NCBI GenBank assembly: GCA_007827375.1
Contig: VISH01000001.1
Coordinates: 310,001-374,000, forward strand
Reading direction: 5' to 3'
DNA: 64,000 bases
Source: Alteromonadaceae bacterium 2753L.S.0a.02
GTDB taxonomy: Bacteria > Pseudomonadota > Gammaproteobacteria > Pseudomonadales > Cellvibrionaceae
A model generated the notes under the pieces. It saw only the letters and a program-made list of their open reading frames with translations, had not been told where the DNA came from and did not search any database. The translations under genes and the position numbers were made by a program. Positions 16,883 to 25,946 of this stretch are shown here, in pieces. Every line of letters starts with the position of its first letter. The first letter of the stretch is position 1.

Positions 16883-18166
16883 ATGGATGATTTGTCTACA
16901 CAACTGGAAGCTCTCTACAGAAAAGAATACAAACGACTGTTCGCGGTTCTAACGCGCCTATTTGGCCCCCACAATTTAACACTCGCAGAAGACATTCTGC
17001 ACGATGCCTTTAGCCGCGCCATACAAGTGTGGCAGCAAGACGGCATACCTGAAAATCCCGCTGGCTGGTTGATACAAACAGCTAAAAATCGCGCAATCGA
17101 TACCATTCGAGCACAGAAAACCAAAACAGATTTTGCACAGGATCTGCAATTTTATCTGGAAAGCGAATGGTCTTTGGGCAGTACCGTCGCGCATGAATTT
17201 GCGGAAGAAAAAATTAAAGACGACCAGCTGCGGATGATCTTCTTCTGTTGCCATCCCAAGCTCAGTGATGAAAACCGTTTGCCGTTTATCTTACAAACCC
17301 TGTGCGGCTTCAGTTTAAGTGCGATCTCACGTGCGTTGGTATTGCCCGTCGAAACCGTTAAAAAGCGGTTGTTGCGTACCAAGAAACACCTGCGCAATAT
17401 TCCTTTTGAAATACCCGAAGGTGATGCCTTGCAAGCGGCGATGGACACAGTGCACACCGTGCTCTACTTACTATTTAACGAGGGATACAACAGCAGCCAC
17501 TCCAACCACCCAATGCAACTGGAGCTTTGCCACGAAGCCATAGGTTTGCTGAATCTGCTGCTTGATGAGCCAGTGATAGTGAACCGGGATACTTTCGGAC
17601 TTTTGGCTCTTATGCACTTTCATCTGGCTCGGGCAGCGGCACGACTCGACAGCAATGGCGAAGCCATACCACTCGATTTGCAAGATCGCACGCTCTGGCA
17701 ACAGCAAACCATTGCTTTTGCCAACCAAATTATGCACTCCATCGAAACTGCGGCCAGCTCACCACCCCGCAGGTTTTATCTCGAAGCCTGCATTGCGCAG
17801 CTACACTGCAACGCTCGAAGCTTTGCCACAACAGACTGGAGGAGCATCACACTGCTCTACCAACAGCTCGTAACGTTAACCCATTCACCTGTCGCAGAAC
17901 TGAATTTGGCTATCGCCATCGCCTATAGCGGTGATAACAAAACCGCCATAGTACAGGTTGAACATTTGAAGCGAGCGAATCGCCTACCAAAATCGCATAT
18001 GCCCGACGCTGTACTTGGCCACCTCTTTGCCAGGCAAGGCGATGCCGATAAAGCCTATGCCCATGCGCGAGCCGCACAACAATTAGGCGGCACCACGCAT
18101 GAACATAAACTCATGTTTCTGCAACTAGAGCGCTTATTAACATCCAGGCTTAGCCCAACTGCATAA
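16883..18166 (+). CDS. ECF sigma factor with long C-terminal extension (ECF42 type)
   Basis: About 427 residues. The ATG at 16883 is chosen because the upstream in-frame TTG lies inside the terminator hairpin; AGGTGG precedes the ATG closely. Sigma region 2 is at about 12-85 (LAEDILHDAFSRAIQVW, NRAIDTIRAQ) and region 4 at about 130-180 (LCGFSLSAISRALVLPVETVKKRLLRTKKHLR in two helices). The remaining ~240 residues form a helical TPR-like domain typical of ECF42 factors, which lack an anti-sigma partner. Such factors are encoded beside YCII/DGPF-domain proteins; the gene convergent at 18150 is exactly that. The extension probably controls activity, as described for the group. Confidence 0.9.
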   Translation: MDDLSTQLEALYRKEYKRLFAVLTRLFGPHNLTLAEDILHDAFSRAIQVWQQDGIPENPAGWLIQTAKNRAIDTIRAQKTKTDFAQDLQFYLESEWSLGSTVAHEFAEEKIKDDQLRMIFFCCHPKLSDENRLPFILQTLCGFSLSAISRALVLPVETVKKRLLRTKKHLRNIPFEIPEGDALQAAMDTVHTVLYLLFNEGYNSSHSNHPMQLELCHEAIGLLNLLLDEPVIVNRDTFGLLALMHFHLARAAARLDSNGEAIPLDLQDRTLWQQQTIAFANQIMHSIETAASSPPRRFYLEACIAQLHCNARSFATTDWRSITLLYQQLVTLTHSPVAELNLAIAIAYSGDNKTAIVQVEHLKRANRLPKSHMPDAVLGHLFARQGDADKAYAHARAAQQLGGTTHEHKLMFLQLERLLTSRLSPTA

Positions 18167-18503
18167 CTTCACGAATTTCAGTTATACACCCTGGACTATC
18201 AAATATGGGGCAATCCTTGGTGAGAGCGACAGCTTCTTCGGGTGACTCCGCGCGAATAATAGAGTAACCACTTACTAACTCTTTAAACTCTGCGGCAGCA
18301 ATGTCTGTCACCACGCCCGATGCGTTCATACGCTGACCGCCAGGAACCAAAGGAGAACCGCCGGAAACCAAACGATCCTGCTGTTGTAAATTTGCCATCC
18401 AGGTCGCCCAACGATCCATTGCAGCTTTCATCTCGGCATCCGTTTTGTCGTGCATACACTCATCACTGCCATCATTAATGTAAACCAACATATATTCTTT
18501 CAT
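18150..18503 (-). CDS. YCII/DGPF-domain protein
   Basis: 117 residues starting at MKEYMLVYIND, with AGAGGA 9 bases upstream. The family features are the N-terminal beta strand, the SGGSPLVPGG segment and the C-terminal GCITEIREV strand. YciI-like proteins have a small ferredoxin-like fold with a conserved His-Asp pair; biochemical function is mostly unproven. It is the usual genomic partner and regulatory target of ECF42 sigma factors. Here it is convergent to the sigma gene and the two coding regions overlap by 17 bases. Confidence 0.88.
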   Translation of the reverse strand: MKEYMLVYINDGSDECMHDKTDAEMKAAMDRWATWMANLQQQDRLVSGGSPLVPGGQRMNASGVVTDIAAAEFKELVSGYSIIRAESPEEAVALTKDCPIFDSPGCITEIREVMQLG

Positions 18504-18602
18504 TGTGTTTCGTCCTCTCGGGTTAAAAAAGTACACCGCAATCATTGTGTGTATAGGTATAACGATTGAGATTAAGGAATGGGGACAAAAACATGAAACA
18601 CG

Positions 18603-19034
18603 TTAACGATGAATCACTGCACCGCGCAGGGGAGCAAGTCGTGCCAACAGTTTATTCTGAGTTGTGAACGGCACCCGCGCTTCAATCATGGCGCTGACCA
18701 ACAATTCCACCACACGGTTAAAATCGGCTTCATTGATATGCATGCCGGTATGAATATCTTCCATGGAATCCCCCGTGTAACTGCATGGGCCGTCCGCCAC
18801 TGCGCAGAGATGCATTAGAAACATATCGCGAAACCGAGAAACCTTGGCATCGGCGAAATACGGGAATATCTGCGCGTCATCGCCGATGTTTTCAATAAAG
18901 GCATCAACGATTTTCACCAAGCCGGCTTCAGCGCCCAATTCATCGTAAAGTGTGACCTGGCGAGTAGATGGGGTTAGGGTGCAACCACACAGAAAGGCAA
19001 GAAGCACCCCCGCGCTGACAATCCGGCGCGTCAC
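18603..19034 (-). CDS. lipid-anchored group 1 truncated hemoglobin
   Basis: About 143 residues from a GTG that shares one base with the stop of the DUF3034 gene (TAGTG). The N-terminus is a lipoprotein signal (TRRIVSAGVLLAFLCGC, Cys about residue 18). It is followed by a truncated-hemoglobin domain beginning TLYDELGAEAGLVKIVDAF. The likely proximal heme His is in MEDIHTGMHINEADF, a family hallmark. So it is probably a heme protein facing the periplasm and held by lipid, sensing or detoxifying NO or O2. It is the last gene of the cupredoxin-EAL-DUF3034 operon. Confidence 0.85.
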   Translation of the reverse strand: MTRRIVSAGVLLAFLCGCTLTPSTRQVTLYDELGAEAGLVKIVDAFIENIGDDAQIFPYFADAKVSRFRDMFLMHLCAVADGPCSYTGDSMEDIHTGMHINEADFNRVVELLVSAMIEARVPFTTQNKLLARLAPLRGAVIHR

Positions 19035-19876
19035 TACAGATTCCCCATAACAGACAGGTACCAGCCGGTTTGATCTGGTGCACCAGCAATGGAACCCAAA
19101 TCCAAATAAGCGACCGTCAGGTTGAGATATTTGGTGGGAAACCATGCGATAAATACGTCCTGCCAAGCCTGCTCACCCAAGCCCAGATTATCGGGCTTTT
19201 GGCGGTACTCGTACCCAAAGGCAAGGTGCGAAGACAAGAACAGCGCAGTAGAACCTTCCACCTGAAACGCTGTGCTCTGCTCCGGCCCGCCGAATCCCAG
19301 GAGCCCCAATTGATTGGCTTCCGTGTGCCTGATGCTGAGATTCCAAAATAGGTTGTAACCCGCCAACGCAGCAAGATGTAACTTACTGGCGGCAAGATAA
19401 TAATCATTGCCACTGTCGCGAAGAGCCCCAACGGCAAATGCGATATCGGAATCTTGCAACTTTTTACGCTGTACGCCTGCAGAAATTTGTGGCCAGCGGC
19501 TATAAACAATATCGCCATACAAGCGTATTTTCACAGCTGCAATTTGCTGGGAAATTTCGGTATCAAATGCCGGCACATCGAATGTTTGCCGGGCGTAAGA
19601 AAGCTCCATACGATTAAACACGTTAAGCTGCGCGCCACACACATTCAAGGCGTAATCGTTAATAGTGGCCCGACTACAAAAACCGCTTACACCCACCTGA
19701 GATTCACTCGCATAACCCGCCAATTGCGCCCAGGGTACCAGCCCACCACCGCCAGCGCCCTCTATTTGCGCTACTCCCGGTGTAGCCAACAATTTACCCC
19801 CCGCATAAACATCGCCGGCAAAGGTCGACACTAAAAATATCATTAACGCGTTAAGCCTGTTCAAGCACTCGTTCAT
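19034..19876 (-). CDS. DUF3034 family exported protein
   Basis: About 280 residues from the ATG at 19876, which overlaps the upstream gene by 26 bases; an alternative ATG at 19843 starts 8 bases after the upstream stop. A signal peptide precedes GGKLLATPGVAQIEGAGGGG and LVPWAQLAGYAS, the DUF3034 signature. The rest is strand-rich with aromatic girdles (FNRMELSYARQTF, YLDLGSI, GWYLSVMGNL), suggesting an outer-membrane barrel of about 12 strands. The function of the family is not established. Confidence 0.85.
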   Translation of the reverse strand: MNECLNRLNALMIFLVSTFAGDVYAGGKLLATPGVAQIEGAGGGGLVPWAQLAGYASESQVGVSGFCSRATINDYALNVCGAQLNVFNRMELSYARQTFDVPAFDTEISQQIAAVKIRLYGDIVYSRWPQISAGVQRKKLQDSDIAFAVGALRDSGNDYYLAASKLHLAALAGYNLFWNLSIRHTEANQLGLLGFGGPEQSTAFQVEGSTALFLSSHLAFGYEYRQKPDNLGLGEQAWQDVFIAWFPTKYLNLTVAYLDLGSIAGAPDQTGWYLSVMGNL

Positions 19877-22175
19877 ATTCCAGCAACCAGTGGCTAACAT
19901 CTGCCGCAGACAGCGGTTTAGCCAAATAATAACCTTGAATGTAATCACAGCCCATATCTCGTAATAATTGTAACGAGGCCTGATTTTCCACCCCCTCGGC
20001 AACCACGCTCAACCCCAGGTTGTGCCCCAAATCTATGGTGGATCGCACAATCATTTGATCCGTTGGCGACTGATCCAACTTGAGAATAAAACTTTTATCG
20101 ATTTTTAATTCGTGAATGGGTAGCTGCTTTAACTTACCCAGCGACGACTGCCCAATGCCGTAATCATCGACCGACAGGGTGTAACCGGAATCCCGCAGGG
20201 TTTGCATGAGCGAGATACCTTGAGTTTCGTCACTCATCAAATCGCGCTCGGTAAGTTCCAAAGTAATAAACCGGGGTTCGACCCTATGGCGCTGTACAAA
20301 TCTTTCCAATCCCCCTAAAAACTCCGGGTGATTCAGGTCTTGAGCAGAAATATTTATGGCGACCTGAATGTTAATACCCTGCCTGTGCCAACTCGCCAGT
20401 TGAGACAATACAGTGTTGAAAACCCATTGTGTTAGCTCCACAATCAAACCCGCGCGCTCAGCTAAATCGATAAATAAATCGGGCGGCACAAACCCTGTTG
20501 CAGGGCGCTGCCATCGTATCAAAGCTTCCAGTTTTTCTATTTCGCCGCTACGAATATTTTGCTTGGGCTGATAGTGCATGCTGAGCTGTCCATCGTCTTT
20601 TTGCAAAGCAAGCTTCAGATCTTCAACTATCGCCAAGCGCTCAAGATGTGCTTCATCTTCACCCACTCGGTATAAACGAAAACTGCAGTTCTCTTTACGG
20701 GCACTTTCCAAAGCGATTAATGCGCGCCTAACAAGCGTTTTACCAGTATCGCCATCTTGTGGAAAAAAACTGATGCCGAGATTAAAACGTACGTTGAGGT
20801 TTAAGGCATGCACCGCGATAGGTTTTTGCAGCGCGTCGATTACACTCGCTAACAGGGTATCGTTCGGTGGTATGGCCTCCTCATAACTTATCAACGACAA
20901 AAACAGGTCACCTTCGAGTCGGCCATGAATAGCAGCATGTTGTTTAAAATAGGTTTTTAACCGGCGCACGATTTCTTTAATACAAGTATCACCCACATCA
21001 AAACCGAGATTGTCATTTATCCCTTGTAAATCTCTTATGTGAGTTGCCACCAGATAGAAGGGCGGTTGTTTCTGAGTAGCGTTATCAATCGCATGCAGTA
21101 GCGTATCGCGATTTACCAGACCGGTCAGCAAATCGTGCTGGGCCTGATATAAAATGTGGCGTTCGCGGTTGCGAATTTCATCGCCCATATTACCAAAAGC
21201 ATTCACAAGCGTCTGAATTTCACTGCTCGCCTGAGATACCACAATTTTGGTTTCATATTCGCCACGCGCGAATCGGTGTACGCCTTGTACTAGTCGGGCG
21301 AGGGGCACAGTTAAGCTGTTGGCCAGCAACACACTCGCAATTAATCCGAGAACCACAATTGCAAGCGCAATAACAATTGTGGTAACCACCAGTCGGTCGA
21401 AATTTTGATAAATGGAATTGAGGTTATCGCTCAACAGTACCGTTAACTGTTGACGCCCCACCGCAGATATTTCGCGGCTTGTGTTAGCGTATTGGGGGCG
21501 CTGCCAAATAAACCAGCCGCGCTCCCTGCGTTGTAAAATTCGCTGTAGGTTCGACGCTTCATTCGACAGCGAGCTTACCAACAATGCATTGTGATTAAAA
21601 AAGCTGATATCTAAACCGGTCAGTTGCTTGAGTTCACGGGTGACCGCTTGCGTGATTTCAAACCCCACAATGGCATAGGCAATGGTTAGCGGTGCTTTAA
21701 CCGGCAAGACAATCACCTGATAGACCCGCTTATTATGCTCGACAAAAAAAGTTTCGCCGGGTGAAAGCACCAGAGACCGAACAAGGCGATCTGTGTTTTC
21801 ATTGACAAATTGAGGTTGATTACTTGAAAAAACTTTTCCGTCACGATCACTCAATAACATGAGTGCCGCATTTATCCGGCTACCATGGTTTTCCAAAGCA
21901 CTTGCGATAGTCGCGGCATCTCCCGTAGCAACGGCCTGCTTAAAACCAAAATCGGCGGTAAGCACTTGTGCCGCCGTTTTTAAGAGTTCGGCCTCGGTTC
22001 GGGAGTATTGCTCGAATACGTGAATCGCACTGTTTACCGTGGTATTTATGTGATCTGCGGTATACCGACTGCTAAACCACCAGAAACTCGCCATCACGCT
22101 AATACTGGTTACAAGAACCAAACCCACACACAGAGCAATAATCTGATGGCTTAATTTACGGGTTATCAAGCTCAT
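19851..22175 (-). CDS. membrane sensor with degenerate GGDEF and active-type EAL domain
   Basis: 774 residues: a transmembrane helix (about 12-33), a periplasmic sensor region (about 34-270, Cache-like), a second helix (about 265-290), HAMP (VPLARLVQGVHRFARGEYE), GGDEF (about 340-500) and EAL (about 515-770). The GGDEF active site reads RLEGDLF, so cyclase activity is unlikely. EAL residues are kept: EALIRW, NISAQDL, ELTERDL, DDYGIGQSSLG, AEGVENQ. It should therefore hydrolyse c-di-GMP. The start overlaps the stop of the cupredoxin gene by 4 bases (ATGA), pointing to coupled translation. Confidence 0.92.
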   Translation of the reverse strand: MSLITRKLSHQIIALCVGLVLVTSISVMASFWWFSSRYTADHINTTVNSAIHVFEQYSRTEAELLKTAAQVLTADFGFKQAVATGDAATIASALENHGSRINAALMLLSDRDGKVFSSNQPQFVNENTDRLVRSLVLSPGETFFVEHNKRVYQVIVLPVKAPLTIAYAIVGFEITQAVTRELKQLTGLDISFFNHNALLVSSLSNEASNLQRILQRRERGWFIWQRPQYANTSREISAVGRQQLTVLLSDNLNSIYQNFDRLVVTTIVIALAIVVLGLIASVLLANSLTVPLARLVQGVHRFARGEYETKIVVSQASSEIQTLVNAFGNMGDEIRNRERHILYQAQHDLLTGLVNRDTLLHAIDNATQKQPPFYLVATHIRDLQGINDNLGFDVGDTCIKEIVRRLKTYFKQHAAIHGRLEGDLFLSLISYEEAIPPNDTLLASVIDALQKPIAVHALNLNVRFNLGISFFPQDGDTGKTLVRRALIALESARKENCSFRLYRVGEDEAHLERLAIVEDLKLALQKDDGQLSMHYQPKQNIRSGEIEKLEALIRWQRPATGFVPPDLFIDLAERAGLIVELTQWVFNTVLSQLASWHRQGINIQVAINISAQDLNHPEFLGGLERFVQRHRVEPRFITLELTERDLMSDETQGISLMQTLRDSGYTLSVDDYGIGQSSLGKLKQLPIHELKIDKSFILKLDQSPTDQMIVRSTIDLGHNLGLSVVAEGVENQASLQLLRDMGCDYIQGYYLAKPLSAADVSHWLLEYERVLEQA

Positions 22176-22822
22176 GGTGTAGCTCCCGATTTGAATCTGG
22201 CCCGGAATGTATCACGTGGCTCAGGCGCTACGGTTTCCAGTTGCAAAACAATATTTTTTTGCAATGACGTTAACGGATACCTATGCCGCTGTTGAGGACC
22301 GCCACGCTGTTGCGCGTGCCACAGAAAAAGATAGTCGGGTAGCCGCTCAACGGAGAGCCCGGCACGGCCTTCAGCATCTGTGATTACAGACTTACCAGAA
22401 GAGATGTAAATATACCCCACCATGGAATCGTGAATATTGCACCCCAATACCACAACCCCGGGCTTTTCGAACAAAATGGGCTTTTCCGGTTTACCCGAAT
22501 ACAACTTGAGCTCGAAGGTTTTTGCTGGCGAAAATGAATAGACGTGATGACGTATATTATCGCTATTAGGAAAACTCACCTCCTGCCCTGATTGAATAAC
22601 AAGAATCTCGGGCAAGAATTGTTTGTTAACCTGATCGATAATCGCTACCGGTAGAGGCATTGCTGCATCGGGCGTGCTGTCTGGAAGTTCGATAACCACA
22701 TTTTTTAGCGGTGTTTGAGACTGGTCAACGACCTGTAAGCTCATCCCCTGGGCGTGGAGAAGCACTGCTGAGAACAACCAATACAAAGGGGCGAGCGCCA
22801 AGCACATCAATCGCACCGTCAT
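22172..22822 (-). CDS. periplasmic cupredoxin-like (methylamine-utilisation-like) protein
   Basis: About 216 residues from the ATG at 22822. A signal peptide ends near LLHAQG. A carboxypeptidase-regulatory-like beta domain surrounds a cupredoxin module. Candidate type 1 copper ligands are the His in DNIRHHVYSF and the C-x-x-H-x-x-M cluster in LGCNIHDSMVGYIY. Proteins of this kind are commonly labelled methylamine utilisation proteins, but no methylamine dehydrogenase genes are present. It heads an operon with a c-di-GMP phosphodiesterase sensor, so a copper or redox sensing role is a reasonable guess. Confidence 0.85.
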   Translation of the reverse strand: MTVRLMCLALAPLYWLFSAVLLHAQGMSLQVVDQSQTPLKNVVIELPDSTPDAAMPLPVAIIDQVNKQFLPEILVIQSGQEVSFPNSDNIRHHVYSFSPAKTFELKLYSGKPEKPILFEKPGVVVLGCNIHDSMVGYIYISSGKSVITDAEGRAGLSVERLPDYLFLWHAQQRGGPQQRHRYPLTSLQKNIVLQLETVAPEPRDTFRARFKSGATP

Positions 22823-22965
22823 AAACACAACCTGTTGAACTGTGTGCAACAAAAGGTTGCATACACCATCCATTGAGTATGGTCAGGAAGTAACCAGATT
22901 TCAAAAAACACAGCGAAGCTGCAACCGTGTAAGCTACACCACCAGAAATCAACGCGGAAAAACCT

Positions 22966-23859
22966 GTGTCGCACTCGTCCCCACTTAGCCGCTATGCCCT
23001 GCTGTTATTCGCCCTCTTGGCGTTAGCCGGCAATTCCCTACTTTGCCGCACCGCGCTGGTGGATTACGCAGCCGACCCCGGCATTTTTAGTTTGCTTCGC
23101 GTGCTATCCGGTGCTCTGGTGTTGTGGTTGATCGTTACCTTTCGCAATTTGGTGTATGCGGCGGAACTCAAGCAAACCCAAATCACGCCGAAGGCCCCCA
23201 GCACTCGTTTATTCTCGGCGTTTACACTATTTGTTTACTTTATAACGTTTTCGTATGCTTATATTTGGCTTGATACGGGTATTGGTGCACTTGTGCTGTT
23301 TGGTATGGTACAAATCACCATCGCTCTAACCAGCATACATCGCGGCCACAGCGTGCGTATCAATCAGTGGATAGGTATGGCCTTAGCCATTTCGGGTTTA
23401 TATTTGCTGGTCTATACCGGAATATCCAAGCGCGGTTGGGCGGGTTATCTTCTGATGGCTCTGGCAGGTATCGGGTGGGGGTTTTATACGCTCAGCGGAC
23501 GTGGCTCACGAGACCCACTGCGCGATAACGCAATCAACTTCAGCCTTGCTCTTCCGCCAGTAATTGTTGCTTTGTTTTTTTCCGGTTCCCTTGATAACAC
23601 AGAATCGTGGCATGCCCATAGGGCAATATTACTGGCCATTTTTTCGGGCGCCGTTACATCTGGAATCGGCTACGCTCTGTGGTTTTATGTGGTACGTCAA
23701 CTCGATGCAATGTCGTCTGGTATTGCCCAACTTACCGTTCCCTTAATTGCAGCTATGGGCGGCACCCTTTTTTTAGGGGAATCCTTCTCATTGCAAATGA
23801 TGTTGGGGGCCGGCCTGATTCTCGGAGGTGTGCTATGGGCAATGGTATTAGAGCGTTAA
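22966..23859 (+). CDS. EamA/DMT-family transporter
   Basis: 297 residues from a GTG, with about ten hydrophobic segments arranged as two EamA repeats. The second repeat begins near GYLLMALAGIGWGFYTLSGRGSRDP and ends FLGESFSLQMMLGAGLILGGV, typical of drug/metabolite exporters. The substrate is unknown. It is divergent from the cupredoxin operon. Confidence 0.88.
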   Translation: MSHSSPLSRYALLLFALLALAGNSLLCRTALVDYAADPGIFSLLRVLSGALVLWLIVTFRNLVYAAELKQTQITPKAPSTRLFSAFTLFVYFITFSYAYIWLDTGIGALVLFGMVQITIALTSIHRGHSVRINQWIGMALAISGLYLLVYTGISKRGWAGYLLMALAGIGWGFYTLSGRGSRDPLRDNAINFSLALPPVIVALFFSGSLDNTESWHAHRAILLAIFSGAVTSGIGYALWFYVVRQLDAMSSGIAQLTVPLIAAMGGTLFLGESFSLQMMLGAGLILGGVLWAMVLER

Positions 23860-23965
23860 TTCTCCGTTCGCGTTAAAATATTGCAGCCCCCCATTCCGCG
23901 ATAATCAAAATTTATAAATTGGTTCCCGCTGATATCGATTAAAAGATAAAATAGGACGCCCTAAA

Positions 23966-24682
23966 ATGGACGAAGTCAGGCAAAAAATTGCCTTATTTAT
24001 CGATGCAGACAACGCACCTGCGAGTAAATTTGAAGATGTACTCAGCGAGGTGGCAAAATACGGTGTAGTGACCATCCGTAAAGCCTATGGCAACTGGAAA
24101 TCGCCCACCCTAAAAGCCTGGGAAGAACTCTTACACGAATACGCCATTCAACCTGTACAACAATACGATTTAACCAAAGGTAAAAACGCCTCAGATATTG
24201 CCCTGGTTATTGATGCCATGGATGTAATGTACACCAAAAATATCGACGTTATGTGTTTTGTTTCCTCCGACTGCGATTTCACCCCCATGGTCACCCGTGC
24301 TCTGGCAGAAGGCAAGGTGGTGCTGGGGTTTGGCGAGCGTAAAACACCACCGCCTTTTGTAAATGCCTGTTCTAAGTTCTTATTTCTCGATCAGTCGGAA
24401 TCGGTGGAAGAAAGCAACACCACCAAACCCAAATCCATAAAATCAGACACCAAATTAATTTCTTTATTGCGGCAAGCCATTGAGGCTACCGAAGATGACG
24501 ACGGCTGGGCCGACCTCGCCGCTGTGGGTTCCAATATTTCCAACCGCACCTCTTTCGATTGCCGTAATTATGGCTTTAAAAATCTCAGCAGTTTATTTAA
24601 AGCAATCGACTTGTTTGAGTTGAAGCGCGCGCAAGGTATGACATATTTGGTACGGGACGCCAGGCGTAGCAAAAGAAATTAA
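23966..24682 (+). CDS. NYN-domain ribonuclease-like protein with OST-HTH/LOTUS domain
   Basis: 238 residues. The N-terminal NYN (PIN-like) domain shows the acidic metal-binding residues in ALFIDADNAP, NASDIALVIDAMD and FVSSDCDFTPMVTR. The C-terminal ~75 residues (LISLLRQAIEATEDDDGWADLAAVGSNI and NYGFKNLSSLFKAI) fit the OST-HTH/LOTUS RNA-binding fold. It is probably an RNA-binding nuclease. No partner gene is apparent. Confidence 0.88.
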   Translation: MDEVRQKIALFIDADNAPASKFEDVLSEVAKYGVVTIRKAYGNWKSPTLKAWEELLHEYAIQPVQQYDLTKGKNASDIALVIDAMDVMYTKNIDVMCFVSSDCDFTPMVTRALAEGKVVLGFGERKTPPPFVNACSKFLFLDQSESVEESNTTKPKSIKSDTKLISLLRQAIEATEDDDGWADLAAVGSNISNRTSFDCRNYGFKNLSSLFKAIDLFELKRAQGMTYLVRDARRSKRN

Positions 24683-24840
24683 GATAATTTTCGCCGCAGG
24701 GTACTCTGGACAAACCCAAGCGATGGTCACCACTATAAGCAGCACTAGCCCAGCCCCAGTCTCGCTTCTTAATAAATTGGTTGCAACAAACGCACATCCA
24801 TCAGATGTTTTGTATCAAGCTTACGAAACAGTGACAACCT

Positions 24841-25921
24841 GACTTCAAGTTTGAAGTGCAACAGATGTAATTAAATTCCATAAAAAATATCCTCTGGAGT
24901 TTTATAGTCATGTCGTTTTCGTGGACGCTGGTTCAGTTGATCAGCAATTCTGTCACACTGCTGCTGAGTCAGTGAAGCCATTGAGCATCCACGGGGGAGA
25001 TACTGTCGAATGAGGCCGTTGAGATTTTCGTTCGAACCGCGCTCCCAAGAGTGGTAAGGATTCGCAAAATAGAAGTCAACATCGTGGACGGCTTCTATAG
25101 CCTTGTATTGGTTGAATTCGGTTCCGTTATCGGCGGTGATGGTTTTGAATGACTCGGGGTTTCTGTTAATTAGCATCGAAACTCGCTTGTTCAGGCTGTC
25201 AGTGGTGCGGTCTTTAAGTTTACCTATCATGACAAACCCTGATTTACGTTCGTTGATAGTAACGATACAGTCTTTTGAGGCACGGCTTACAACGGTATCG
25301 ATTTCCCAATGCCCTTTGTATCGCCGTGTTTCGACGGCCTTTGGGCGTTCCGAGATGTGACGTTTACCGGCGAGCCTACCGCGGCTATCGCTGGAGTTAT
25401 GGCGCTTGCGGCGCTTTTTGATGGATTGACGAAGGTACTTGTACATATCACCTCCATAGAATTTATCGTTCCAGATATATCGATAAATCGTTTCGTAGGA
25501 GGGGGCGCGAAGACCTTGACGACGAAGGTAGCCTGATACCTGTTCAGGGCTCCATTTTTGCTTCAAGTATTGGCAGATTATGGCGAAGTCAGCGGAGGTG
25601 AACTGGGCATTGCGCCTGGAACGGCTACGTCGCGCACGTGTTCGTCTCTGAGCCTTAGACGGGCGATAAGCCCCATCGATATGATGGCAGCTATTACGCT
25701 TGAATTCGCGATAGATGGTGCTGCGGTGGCGACCTAGTTGTGCAGCGATTTTAGCGTAGGGTAGCCCTTGCCAACGCAAGTAAGACATGAGTACTCTTTC
25801 ATCTTGGGTAAGCTGTACATACTTGTTCATCGTTGATCTCTCTTTGGTCGGAAAGAAAAACGACTAGTATTGCAGCTTACCCTCCCTATTTGGGTGGTTG
25901 TCGCACTTAGTTTATGAATTC
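24841..25921 (-). mobile_element. IS30-family insertion sequence
   Basis: One transposase gene is flanked by candidate 23-base inverted repeats. The left repeat is at 24841-24863 and the right at 25899-25921; they share TGT(T/C)GCACTT at the inner end and TGAA-x-TC at the outer end, about 15 of 23 positions. The exact boundaries and target duplication could not be fixed by eye. Confidence 0.7.
24871..25830 (-). CDS. IS30-family transposase
   Basis: 319 residues, intact. The N-terminal helix-turn-helix regions (LTQDERVLMSYLRWQG, YAKIAAQLGRHRSTIYREFKRN in parts) precede a DDE catalytic core: D in GHWEIDTVV, D in ITADNGTEF and E in RGSNENLNGLIRQYLPRG. These are the hallmarks of IS30. No frameshift or internal stop was seen, so it may be active. 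Confidence 0.96.
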   Translation of the reverse strand: MNKYVQLTQDERVLMSYLRWQGLPYAKIAAQLGRHRSTIYREFKRNSCHHIDGAYRPSKAQRRTRARRSRSRRNAQFTSADFAIICQYLKQKWSPEQVSGYLRRQGLRAPSYETIYRYIWNDKFYGGDMYKYLRQSIKKRRKRHNSSDSRGRLAGKRHISERPKAVETRRYKGHWEIDTVVSRASKDCIVTINERKSGFVMIGKLKDRTTDSLNKRVSMLINRNPESFKTITADNGTEFNQYKAIEAVHDVDFYFANPYHSWERGSNENLNGLIRQYLPRGCSMASLTQQQCDRIADQLNQRPRKRHDYKTPEDIFYGI

Positions 25922-25946
25922 GGCCAATAAAACAGGAACCAGAACA

